A stretch of 13,086 nt of DNA from Bacillota bacterium (GTDB lineage Bacteria; Bacillota_A; Clostridia; Lutisporales; Lutisporaceae), in contig JAKJBT010000046.1 of the NCBI GenBank assembly GCA_022706865.1, forward strand, positions 1-13,086, in the 5' to 3' direction. A program made the position numbers and the translations under genes. This document shows, in pieces, positions 1-6,329 of the stretch. Positions within the stretch are counted from its first letter, which is position 1. Each line of letters starts with the position of its first letter. The notes below the pieces were generated by a model that saw only the letters and a program-made list of their open reading frames with translations, did no database searches and was not told the origin of the DNA.

Positions 1-2
1 AT

Positions 3-446
3 GAAATCATAAGCCATTTGATGCAAAGGGGTTATAAAAAAATAATATCGGCAATAGCTTCTGCAAATATGACAAGCGGCTCTCCGGAAGAACAATTAAA
101 AAAAATGACCAGGAATTATATAGATGCCGCACTGAAAATGCCTGAAGAGTATATGGCTGCGCAATTAAGCAAATCTCCCGAAACTAAAAAACAGACTTCA
201 TTTCTGTATGAAGGGGCTTCAAATGAGAAGTCCGTCATAGGAGCATTATGCAAATGCATAAAAGAAATTAATAAGGATATTGATTTGGAGGACAGCAAAT
301 GCGAACTCATTTCGCAATTGATTATTGCATCTGCCGTGGGGCTTGTTATAAAGCTTATTGTTGAGGAAGAAACGGGTGAGGAGCAAAGGAATAGATTAGT
401 TCAATGCTTTACAAACGAGATTGTACCCAAAATGGCCCGTGTGTGA
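3..446 (+). CDS. Probable TetR-family regulator, C-terminal part (5' end cut by window)
   Basis: The reading frame is open to the left edge, so the gene starts upstream; in-frame TTG (18) and ATG (21) codons are probably internal. About 147 residues remain. The piece is helical and resembles the ligand-binding C-terminal region of TetR regulators: a helix ending in a 'RGYKKIISAI'-like segment, then 'SPEEQLKKMTRNYIDAAL' and 'MPEEYMAAQ', the pattern of the TetR 'WHG' C-terminal domain. The DNA-binding helix-turn-helix would lie outside the window, so the assignment is by pattern only. The stop is followed after 53 bp by the DUF6544-like gene on the same strand, which it may regulate or share a transcript with. 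It has no evident link to the catabolic locus further right. Confidence 0.5.
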   Translation, partial: EIISHLMQRGYKKIISAIASANMTSGSPEEQLKKMTRNYIDAALKMPEEYMAAQLSKSPETKKQTSFLYEGASNEKSVIGALCKCIKEINKDIDLEDSKCELISQLIIASAVGLVIKLIVEEETGEEQRNRLVQCFTNEIVPKMARV

Positions 447-484
447 TTTTATAATATTGTTGTTTTAGAAGAAAAATGATTCCG

Positions 485-493
485 AGGTGGAGG
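485..493 (+). promoter_or_regulatory. Ribosome binding site that fixes the start of the DUF6544-like gene at 500
   Basis: AGGTGGAGG lies 6 nt before the ATG at 500. The earlier in-frame ATG at 476 has no comparable site and would place this motif inside the coding region, so 500 is the better start. Confidence 0.65.
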
Positions 494-499
494 ACGTAT

Positions 500-1372
500 A
501 TGAAAAAGAGGAGAAAGAAAAGATTGTTTTCAATTATTGGAGTTTTACTTGCTATCATAGGAATTATTACAGTTTTTTTTAATATTTCGTATTCAAAAAC
601 CAGAGCAGAATTTTTAGGGCTTACAGGCAGTTATTTAACCGGACTGCCTGGTGAAAGCGGTATATTTACAGAAGAAGATATTGCAGACCTGCCGCTGCCT
701 GTTCAGAAATATTTCAGGTATTGCGGCTATATTGGCACGCCTAAGATGTCCTCTATGAAGGCCATATATAAAGATGTTGATTTTTCATTTGGAAAGGATA
801 AATCTGCAATAAAAATTGATAATATACAATACAATTTTGTAAACGAACCAATAAGAATCGCATATATAGACAGTTCATTGTATGGAATACCTTTTGAAGG
901 TTTGGATTCGTTTACTGCAGGAAGAGGGTCAATGAAAGGCGTATTGGCAAAGCTTTTCACCTTGTTTAATCAGACAGGGGAAGCATTGGATAAATCAAGC
1001 CTTGTCACATACTTGTCAGAGTGCCTTATTATTCCCAATGCAGCTTTACAGGATTATGTTTCCTGGGAAGAAATCGACGACTTACATGCAAAAGCAATGA
1101 TATCCCACAATGGTATCACTTCCGGAGGTATATTTACATTTAATGAAAAAGGTGAAATGCTTTCCTTTGTAACAGATGACAGGGAGGCTGCAGCAATTGA
1201 TGGTACCAGTGAAAAGGTTAAGTGGTCGGCAGTCTTCAGTGAGTATGCGGAAAAAGACGGCATCAGAAAGCCGGCTGTTTTACAGGCAGTTTGGCATTAC
1301 GATGATGGCGACCTTGTCTATTTCGACGGAAAAGACATTGAAATTCAATTTGATTATGAAAAAATGAACTGA
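500..1372 (+). CDS. Membrane-anchored DUF6544-like protein
   Basis: A 290-residue protein counted from the ATG at 500. It begins with a very basic stretch (KKRRKKR) followed by one hydrophobic segment (about residues 10-28), a signal anchor that would leave the rest outside the membrane. The body carries features I associate with the DUF6544 family: 'LPLPVQKYFRY' soon after the anchor, a 'GRGSMKGVLAKLF' segment in the middle, then 'SLVTYLSECLIIPNAAL' and a Trp-Glu-Glu-Ile-Asp motif, then beta-rich sequence. The family has no established biochemical role that I know of. It follows the TetR-like fragment on the same strand, and its end faces the end of the LysR gene 28 bp away with no obvious hairpin between them. 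Family assignment is from recalled sequence pattern, not a search. Confidence 0.6.
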   Translation: MKKRRKKRLFSIIGVLLAIIGIITVFFNISYSKTRAEFLGLTGSYLTGLPGESGIFTEEDIADLPLPVQKYFRYCGYIGTPKMSSMKAIYKDVDFSFGKDKSAIKIDNIQYNFVNEPIRIAYIDSSLYGIPFEGLDSFTAGRGSMKGVLAKLFTLFNQTGEALDKSSLVTYLSECLIIPNAALQDYVSWEEIDDLHAKAMISHNGITSGGIFTFNEKGEMLSFVTDDREAAAIDGTSEKVKWSAVFSEYAEKDGIRKPAVLQAVWHYDDGDLVYFDGKDIEIQFDYEKMN

Positions 1373-1400
1373 ATCAGAGTACAAGCATTAATTGTCGCCA

Positions 1401-2309
1401 TTACTTTTTTATATTCCTTATGTTGGTTGATCTTGAAGAGATGCAATAGTCCAGGAAGCTTTTGAGAGCAGGAGTATGCTTTACCCTATTATTCCACAGA
1501 AGGCTTATAGTCCTGCTCACTGTTCTTCCTTCAAAGGGTATGGCAGTTACCTTATAGCCGTCGAGAGAAGGAATTTTGGGCATAATTGCTATTCCCAGCT
1601 GTGCTCCTACAAAAGAGGCCATTGAGTTGCACTCGTCCACCTCAAAAAAGATATTTGGCAAGATATTGAATTTCTTGAATAAGGAATCGGTCTGAAAATG
1701 CAGATCGGTTTCTTTTTTTATCATAATAAATTTTTCATTTTTGAAATCATCTATTGTGACTGAGGTACGGCTTGCCAAAGGATGATTATTATATACAACC
1801 AGAAACAGCTCCTGTTCAAATAAAGGGATGAAATCGATGCACTCGTTCACAATTTCAGTAGACGGAGCCATGACAACATCAAGGGTACCTTCTATCAGCT
1901 TCCTGATCAGCAGATTTGTCATGTTAACCTGGAAGCTGAAATTTATATTTCTGTTGCCCTGACAGGCGTAGAAATCATCTATCAAATGCGGGATCTCATC
2001 AAAGCTGACACTGTAGATATATCCAAGATTGATGTTGCCGCCGTATGGTTTATTCATTCTGTTAAGCTGGGCTTCTCCCTGGTTAAGTATGTTGAGGGCG
2101 CTTTCAGCATAGGGGAGAAAGGCTTCACCGTATTCTGTCAATGAAACTTTTATTCCTTCCTTTTTAAACAGCGGTACACCCAATCTCTTGCATAACTGCG
2201 AAATGGCATAACTGAGGCTGGGCTGAGATATATTCAGCTGCTCCGCTGCCTTTGTATAGTGCAGGGTATGAGCTGTTTCAACAAAGTATCTCAATTGTTC
2301 CAAGGTCAT
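1401..2309 (-). CDS. LysR-type transcriptional regulator, likely activator of the catabolic locus
   Basis: A 302-residue LTTR of normal family length. Residues 1-60 form the winged helix-turn-helix: 'MTLEQLRYFVETAHTLHYT', then 'KAAEQLNISQPSLSYAISQL' (recognition helix around SQPSLSYAI) and 'LGVPLFKKEGIKVSLTEYG'. A linker helix follows, then a two-lobe effector-binding domain from about residue 90 ('NINLGYIYSVSFDEIPHLI'). The start codon has an AAGGAGG site 7 nt upstream (plus-strand 2317-2323). The gene is divergent from the oxidoreductase gene, the usual LTTR arrangement, and the spacer holds two T-N11-A boxes that recur before the next operon. LTTRs normally bind a pathway intermediate and activate the divergent promoter; that the ligand here is a catabolic intermediate is inference. 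No clear promoter for this gene was found; a weak -10-like TACAAT on the minus strand (2362-2367) would put box 1 near its -35, compatible with autoregulation. Confidence 0.93.
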   Translation of the reverse strand: MTLEQLRYFVETAHTLHYTKAAEQLNISQPSLSYAISQLCKRLGVPLFKKEGIKVSLTEYGEAFLPYAESALNILNQGEAQLNRMNKPYGGNINLGYIYSVSFDEIPHLIDDFYACQGNRNINFSFQVNMTNLLIRKLIEGTLDVVMAPSTEIVNECIDFIPLFEQELFLVVYNNHPLASRTSVTIDDFKNEKFIMIKKETDLHFQTDSLFKKFNILPNIFFEVDECNSMASFVGAQLGIAIMPKIPSLDGYKVTAIPFEGRTVSRTISLLWNNRVKHTPALKSFLDYCISSRSTNIRNIKK

Positions 2310-2383
2310 GGTATTGCCTCCTTAGAAGCTTAATTTTCATTAATGCATAAGTCAATTACTAATTGTAAAGAAACAAGCAACCT

Positions 2384-2419
2384 ATAGAGAACTTCTATTA
2401 AATTATACAAAATGAGTAT
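2384..2419 (+). promoter_or_regulatory. LTTR operator pair, copy 1
   Basis: Box 1 is ATAG-N7-CTAT at 2384-2398, which extends to a perfect 5-bp inverted repeat ATAGA/TCTAT. Box 2 is ATAC-N7-GTAT at 2405-2419. Both fit the T-N11-A LysR-type consensus and their centres are 21 bp apart, two helical turns, so they lie on one face of the DNA. The ATAC-N7-GTAT form is the one known for BenM/CatM sites. A second copy lies at 3706-3741. Binding by the divergent LysR protein is inferred. Confidence 0.75.
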
Positions 2420-2446
2420 TGGACAGTCAAGGGAAAATGCTATAAA
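2419..2446 (+). promoter_or_regulatory. Promoter for the oxidoreductase gene
   Basis: The -35 is TTGGAC (2419-2424) and the -10 is TATAAA (2441-2446) with a 16-bp spacer and an extended -10 TGC just upstream. LTTR box 2 shares its last base with the -35. With transcription starting near 2453 the boxes centre at about -62 and -41, the classic recognition and activation positions of LTTR-activated promoters. The predicted leader is about 63 nt. Confidence 0.65.
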
Positions 2447-2504
2447 ATTATAGTAATATAATGAATATTCAGAAAATCGTAAAAAATTGTTGGTAATAGA
2501 GAAA

Positions 2505-2510
2505 GAAGGA
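2505..2510 (+). promoter_or_regulatory. Ribosome binding site supporting a TTG start
   Basis: GAAGGA lies 5 nt before TTG at 2516. An in-frame TAA immediately precedes the TTG, and the nucleotide-binding motif begins only about 8 codons later, so no other start would keep the domain intact. Confidence 0.6.
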
Positions 2511-2515
2511 TCTAA

Positions 2516-3709
2516 TTGAAAGCTATAAATATTGCATTAATAGGTTCCGGTTATGGGGGAGCTTTGCATGCCAATGGTTACGCAAAGGTCAGTAAAGTGC
2601 CTGTGAAGATAAAAGCCGTAGTGGATGCCTATGATCTGGAAAAAGCAGAGAAATTTGCAGAAACTTATGGAATTGAAAATGTGACAACAGATATTGAGAA
2701 TGTACTCAATGACCCCGAAATAGACATAATTGATATTGTTACTCCTCCAATGTCTCATGCAGACATAGCAATGAGAGCCTTGAAAGCCGGGAAAAATGTT
2801 ATCTGCGAAAAGCCTTTGACCGGTTATTTCGGTGAGGCAGAAGATGAAAAGCCTATAGGAATAAAGGTCCCGAAATCAAAAATGTATAATAAGGTCATAG
2901 AACAGATCGAAGAAGTCAAAAAAGTAGTTGAGGCAAGTGATAAGCTGTTTATGTATGCAGAAAATTATGTGTATTGTCCTGCCATCACAAAGTCTGCAGA
3001 GATTATCAGAAGTAAAAAGAGCAAAATTCTTTTTATGAAAGGTGAAGAAAGCTTAAGAGGGTCTTCATCGCCGGTTGCAGGGCAATGGGATAGGACCGGC
3101 GGTGGTTCATTTATCAGGGTTGGCTGCCATCCGCTGTCAGGAATATTATGGCTGAAGCAAGTTGAAGCTGCCGCAAGAAACGAAAAAATAAACGTGGTGA
3201 GTGTAACGGCTGACATGGGCAATACCGGTTCCAATCTCACACAATATGAAAAAAGGCATTTAACAAGTAAACCCTATGATGTAGAAGAGTTTTCAAATGT
3301 TACATTAACGTTTTCGGACAATACAAAAGCAATTATTATTGCCAGTGACAATGTACTGGGAGGGACTAAGAATTATGTTGAAATATATGCAAATGACGGC
3401 ACACTAATGTGCAATATAACTCCCGCAGATAACTTGAGGACATATTTCCTGGACCAGGAGGGCTTGGAAGACGTTGTATTTTCAGAGATGCTTCCGGAGA
3501 AAACCGGCTGGAATAACTTGTTTGTATGTGATGAAATTCTTCGGGGGTATGTGTATGAATTACAGGACTTTGTCGAATGCGTCGCTTATGGGAGAAAACC
3601 GGTTTCCGGTTTTGACCTGGCTTATGAAACTATTAAGGTTATATATGCCGCATACCAATCTGCAAGTGAGGGGAGAAGGATTGAATTTCAAAACATAAAT
3701 AAATCATAG
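2516..3709 (+). CDS. Gfo/Idh/MocA-family NAD(P)-dependent oxidoreductase
   Basis: A 397-residue dehydrogenase of the family that oxidises or reduces hydroxyl/keto groups on sugars, cyclitols and related compounds. The N-terminal Rossmann fold has the glycine motif 'GSGYGGALHANGY' (G10, G12, G15) and an acidic residue after beta-2 ('VVDAYD'). The family's EKP signature is E98-K99-P100 ('VICEKPLTG'), where the Lys is catalytic. A segment rich in charged residues ('EAEDEKPIGIKVPKSKMYNK', about 107-126) follows EKP and looks like an insertion compared with short family members. The C-terminal alpha/beta domain contains 'GGSFIRVGCHPLSGILWL', holding the expected catalytic-region His, and ends with the usual 'FDLAYETIKVIYAAYQSA'. 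The start is TTG. It has its own LTTR-controlled promoter, and no terminator follows, so read-through into the next operon is possible. The substrate cannot be read from sequence; by position it probably handles the imported acid or an early intermediate. Confidence 0.9.
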   Translation: MKAINIALIGSGYGGALHANGYAKVSKVPVKIKAVVDAYDLEKAEKFAETYGIENVTTDIENVLNDPEIDIIDIVTPPMSHADIAMRALKAGKNVICEKPLTGYFGEAEDEKPIGIKVPKSKMYNKVIEQIEEVKKVVEASDKLFMYAENYVYCPAITKSAEIIRSKKSKILFMKGEESLRGSSSPVAGQWDRTGGGSFIRVGCHPLSGILWLKQVEAAARNEKINVVSVTADMGNTGSNLTQYEKRHLTSKPYDVEEFSNVTLTFSDNTKAIIIASDNVLGGTKNYVEIYANDGTLMCNITPADNLRTYFLDQEGLEDVVFSEMLPEKTGWNNLFVCDEILRGYVYELQDFVECVAYGRKPVSGFDLAYETIKVIYAAYQSASEGRRIEFQNINKS

Positions 3710-3741
3710 AGAAATTTTATTATGTTATACAAAATAGGTAT
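3706..3741 (+). promoter_or_regulatory. LTTR operator pair, copy 2
   Basis: Box 1 (3706-3720) is ATAG-N7-TTAT and box 2 (3727-3741) is ATAC-N7-GTAT, both keeping T-N11-A, centres again 21 bp apart. Ungapped, 3706-3760 matches 2384-2438 at 43 of 55 positions by my count, including an identical TTATACAAAAT and an identical GTATTGGAC. Box 1 overlaps the TAG stop codon of the oxidoreductase gene. Confidence 0.75.
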
Positions 3742-3768
3742 TGGACTGCTGAGAGAAATTAATATAGA
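3741..3768 (+). promoter_or_regulatory. Promoter for the main catabolic/TRAP operon
   Basis: The -35 is TTGGAC (3741-3746) and the -10 is TATAGA (3763-3768), spacer 16 bp, the same geometry as copy 1. There is no TGn extension and the -10 is weaker, so activation by the LTTR may matter more here. The leader would be about 43 nt to the ATG at 3818. Confidence 0.6.
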
Positions 3769-3817
3769 CTTTTCTTAACATACAAAACATTTTTATAACT
3801 ATAAGGAGGGAAGAAGC

Positions 3818-4729
3818 ATGAATCTTCCGTCAAAAATAACTATTTGCGAAGTTGGCCTCCGGGATGGCTTGCAGAATGAAAAAAAGATTTTGCAGACTCA
3901 GGAAAAGCTGGAATTGGCCAATGGCATTATAGCTGCCGGCTTCAAGGTAATTGAGTTAGGTTCTTTCATGAATCCGAAGGCAGTACCTCAAATGGCAGAT
4001 ACCGATGAGCTTTTCTCAGCTTTGAATCAGGTTGATGGAGTAGAGCTGCGTGCACTGATTGCCAATAAAAAAGGTGTAGAACGCGCCATTAATTGCGGGT
4101 GCCGCAAGGTCAAGCTTAATGTGTCGGCAAGCCTCGGGCATAATCTTGCAAATTTGAACAGGACGCCTGAGGAAAGTGTTGCCGGCTTTGAAGAAAGTGT
4201 TGCCCTTGCCGAGCAGCACGGAATTAAGGTATCCGGATCAATTTCAATGCCCTTTGGCTCTCCCTGGGAGGGAAACATATCGCTGGAATCTGTCAAGAGT
4301 ATAGTTGAAGCCTACCTGAATGTCGGAATAGACGAAATATCCCTGTCGGACGCTTCCGGTATGGCTGTTCCCGATCAAGTATATTCAATGTGCATCAATA
4401 TGCAGGAATGCTATCCCCAGGTGAAATGGTGGCTTCATTTTCATAATACAAGAGGAATGGCCATGGCAAATATACTGGCTGCGATGCAGGCCGGAATAAC
4501 ACAATTCGACTCCTCCATTGCAGGGCTGGGAGGTTGTCCTTTTGTCCCCGGAGCAGCGGGGAATGTATCATCTGAAGATGTAGTACATATGATGGATGAG
4601 ATGGGAATAGAAACAGGAATAGATATTGTCAGATTAATCCAGCTTTCCGGGAAGGTACGTCAAATGGTAGGCCATGACACTGATTCATATATACTCAAGG
4701 CAGGTCGTTCAAAGGATTTAATCAGATAG
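3818..4729 (+). CDS. Hydroxymethylglutaryl-CoA lyase-like acyl-CoA lyase
   Basis: A 303-residue TIM-barrel enzyme of the HMG-CoA lyase family, which cleaves 3-hydroxy-acyl-CoAs with a divalent metal. The catalytic set is intact: R15-D16 in 'EVGLRDGLQNE', the 'SFMNPKAVPQMAD' loop, H207 and H209 in 'LHFHNTRG', and C240 and N249 in 'GLGGCPFVPGAAGN'. These correspond to Arg41, Asp42, His233, His235, Cys266 and Asn275 of the human enzyme. The residue after the second His is Asn rather than the Asp of classical HMG-CoA lyases ('HDTYG'), which suggests a subgroup whose substrate may differ, for example another branched hydroxyacyl-CoA. Starts at ATG 3818 with AAGGAGGG 7 nt upstream. It is the first gene of the operon and presumably works on a CoA thioester made downstream by the acylating aldehyde dehydrogenase. 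Lyase family is certain; HMG-CoA as substrate is not. Confidence 0.88.
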   Translation: MNLPSKITICEVGLRDGLQNEKKILQTQEKLELANGIIAAGFKVIELGSFMNPKAVPQMADTDELFSALNQVDGVELRALIANKKGVERAINCGCRKVKLNVSASLGHNLANLNRTPEESVAGFEESVALAEQHGIKVSGSISMPFGSPWEGNISLESVKSIVEAYLNVGIDEISLSDASGMAVPDQVYSMCINMQECYPQVKWWLHFHNTRGMAMANILAAMQAGITQFDSSIAGLGGCPFVPGAAGNVSSEDVVHMMDEMGIETGIDIVRLIQLSGKVRQMVGHDTDSYILKAGRSKDLIR

Positions 4730-4829
4730 CAGCAAAGCTTAGAGAAATAGCTTCCGGTATGTGAAGCGTGGATATCTGTATTTCCATAGCAGGAAGCATA
4801 TAACATGTACAGAGCGAATACTAATGTTT
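4730..4829 (+). other. Spacer between lyase and aldehyde dehydrogenase genes
   Basis: The longest gap inside the operon. It holds an imperfect repeat pair GCTTCC (4750-4755) / GGAAGC (4792-4797) that could pair over a 36-nt loop, but no T-run, so no terminator. No ATAC-N7-GTAT box is present. I see no convincing promoter; the operon probably continues through it. Confidence 0.35.
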
Positions 4830-4835
4830 AGGAGG
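4830..4835 (+). promoter_or_regulatory. Ribosome binding site that favours the second ATG (4843)
   Basis: AGGAGG is only 1 nt from the ATG at 4837 but 7 nt from the in-frame ATG at 4843, the normal distance. Confidence 0.7.
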
Positions 4836-4842
4836 AATGATT

Positions 4843-6315
4843 ATGAGCAGAATGAGTTCAATGGAGGAAGTATATTCAAAGCTTAACCAGGACCAGATAG
4901 ATGAGATCGAGGAAAAGTTTGCAAGAGCTGATGCGGCGCAGAAGATATTTGAAAAATGGAGCCAGGAAGAAGTTGACCGCACTATAAGAGCTATAGCATG
5001 GAAAGTTGCAAATACTCAGACCTTTAAAGAACTGGTCAAGATGAGCATAGAGGAGAGCGGGATGGGAGATCCCGTAAGCCGCGAGAATAAAAAATTCAAA
5101 ATCAGAGGTGTGCTGAGGGATGCGTTGCGCCAGAAGAGCGTAGGTATCATTGAGGAAATACCGGAAAAAGGAATAGTCAAGTATGGCAAGCCGGTAGGAG
5201 TTATTGCATGTGTTGTTCCGGCTACCAACCCGGACTTGACACCGGCAGGCAATGCCATATATGCCCTTAAAGCCCGGAACGCCATAATTTTCTCACCTCA
5301 TCCAAGAGCGGTAAAGACAGGCGGCCGCACAATTGAGCTTATGCGTGAAGGTTTGAGGCAGGTAGGTGCACCGGAAGATCTGATCCAGATCCTTGGAGTT
5401 GGAAAAGCTAAAATAAACAAAGCCATGTCTGAGGCACTTAATACGAAATGTGATTTGGTAATTGCCACAGGCGGACAGGGCGTAGTAAGAAGAGCATATC
5501 ATTCGGGCACTCCGGCTTTTGGCGTAGGCGCCGGCAATGCAACCATGATTTGGGACGAGACAGCTAAGGATGAGCTTCACCAGGCAGCATACAATACAAT
5601 GCTTTCAAAGACATCGGATTTCGGATCCGGATGCTCTGCTGACGGAAACATCGTCATACATGAGAGCATATATGATGATGCAATAAAGGAACTGGTCAAT
5701 GTGGGTGGCTATCTGCTGAGCGGGGAACAGCAGCTGGCTGTCAAGAAGATTATGTGGGACGAGGATTGCCATCGCCTTCCTGATTCAGTAGCTCAATCAC
5801 CTCAAAGAATGGCTGAGCTGGCCGGGTTTACAATACCGGAGGATCGCAAATTCCTCATAGCCATAGGCACAGGATCATACACAACAAGCTATGAGGATGT
5901 ATGGTGCCGCGAAAAACTGACAACTCTGCTGGCTGTACACAAATATAAAGGCGAGTTTCAGAATGCAATAGATATAATAATGGCTATTCATGAGGTAGGC
6001 GGAAAAGGCCACAGTGTAGGTATATACTCATATGACAAAGAGCATATACACAGGCTGGCTCTTGAAGCCCGTGTAGGCCGTATAATGGTGAGACAACCGC
6101 AATCAAAATCCAATGCAGGTTCCTTTACCAACGGAATGCCTATGACCTCAAGCATCGGATGCGGAACCTGGGGAGGCAATGCAACATCCGAAAACGTGAA
6201 TTTACGCCATTATATGAATGTTACATGGGTATCAAAAGCTATTCCTGAAGATAAGCCCAGTGATGAAGAATTATTCGGCGAATTCTACGAGCCTGAGAGA
6301 GAAGGAAGGGTATAG
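4843..6315 (+). CDS. CoA-acylating aldehyde dehydrogenase, sulfoacetaldehyde dehydrogenase (SauS)-like
   Basis: A 490-residue NAD(P)-dependent aldehyde dehydrogenase that lacks the general-base Glu motif of hydrolytic family members and matches the acylating group, interconverting an aldehyde and an acyl-CoA. Marks of the SauS-like group are 'QEEVDRTIRAIAW' near the N terminus, 'ESGMGDPVSRENKKFK', 'YGKPVGVIACVVPATNPDLT', 'NAIIFSPHPRA', 'DLVIATGGQGVVRRAYHSG', 'GVGAGNATMIWDE', the catalytic Cys264 in 'SDFGSGCSADGN', and the C-terminal 'SIGCGTWGGNATSENVNLRH'. In described SauS sequences the Cys region is, as I recall, nearer 'FDNATSCSSEN', so this protein is divergent around the active site and sulfoacetaldehyde should not be assumed. 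It needs no separate CoA ligase, and none is in the window. The ThDP enzyme 14 bp downstream is a plausible source of its aldehyde. The family is clear, the substrate is open. Confidence 0.85.
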   Translation: MSRMSSMEEVYSKLNQDQIDEIEEKFARADAAQKIFEKWSQEEVDRTIRAIAWKVANTQTFKELVKMSIEESGMGDPVSRENKKFKIRGVLRDALRQKSVGIIEEIPEKGIVKYGKPVGVIACVVPATNPDLTPAGNAIYALKARNAIIFSPHPRAVKTGGRTIELMREGLRQVGAPEDLIQILGVGKAKINKAMSEALNTKCDLVIATGGQGVVRRAYHSGTPAFGVGAGNATMIWDETAKDELHQAAYNTMLSKTSDFGSGCSADGNIVIHESIYDDAIKELVNVGGYLLSGEQQLAVKKIMWDEDCHRLPDSVAQSPQRMAELAGFTIPEDRKFLIAIGTGSYTTSYEDVWCREKLTTLLAVHKYKGEFQNAIDIIMAIHEVGGKGHSVGIYSYDKEHIHRLALEARVGRIMVRQPQSKSNAGSFTNGMPMTSSIGCGTWGGNATSENVNLRHYMNVTWVSKAIPEDKPSDEELFGEFYEPEREGRV

Positions 6316-6323
6316 AAGGAGGT
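6316..6323 (+). promoter_or_regulatory. Near-perfect Shine-Dalgarno before a TTG start
   Basis: AAGGAGGT lies 6 nt before TTG at 6330, in the 14-bp gap after the aldehyde dehydrogenase stop. It compensates for the weak start codon and makes TTG preferable to the later ATG at 6354. Confidence 0.75.
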
Positions 6324-6329
6324 ATCACC

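Noticed and set aside
1373..1400. Shared terminator between the convergent DUF6544-like and LysR genes
   Set aside because: The 28-bp gap shows no stable inverted repeat; the T-run at 1405-1410 is inside the LysR coding end and has no preceding GC stem.
4738..4790. Possible third copy of the LTTR module before the aldehyde dehydrogenase gene
   Set aside because: Only AGAGAAAT (4741-4748) matches. There is no ATAC-N7-GTAT, and the nearest ATAG...GTAT has N6 spacing; no TTGGAC follows.
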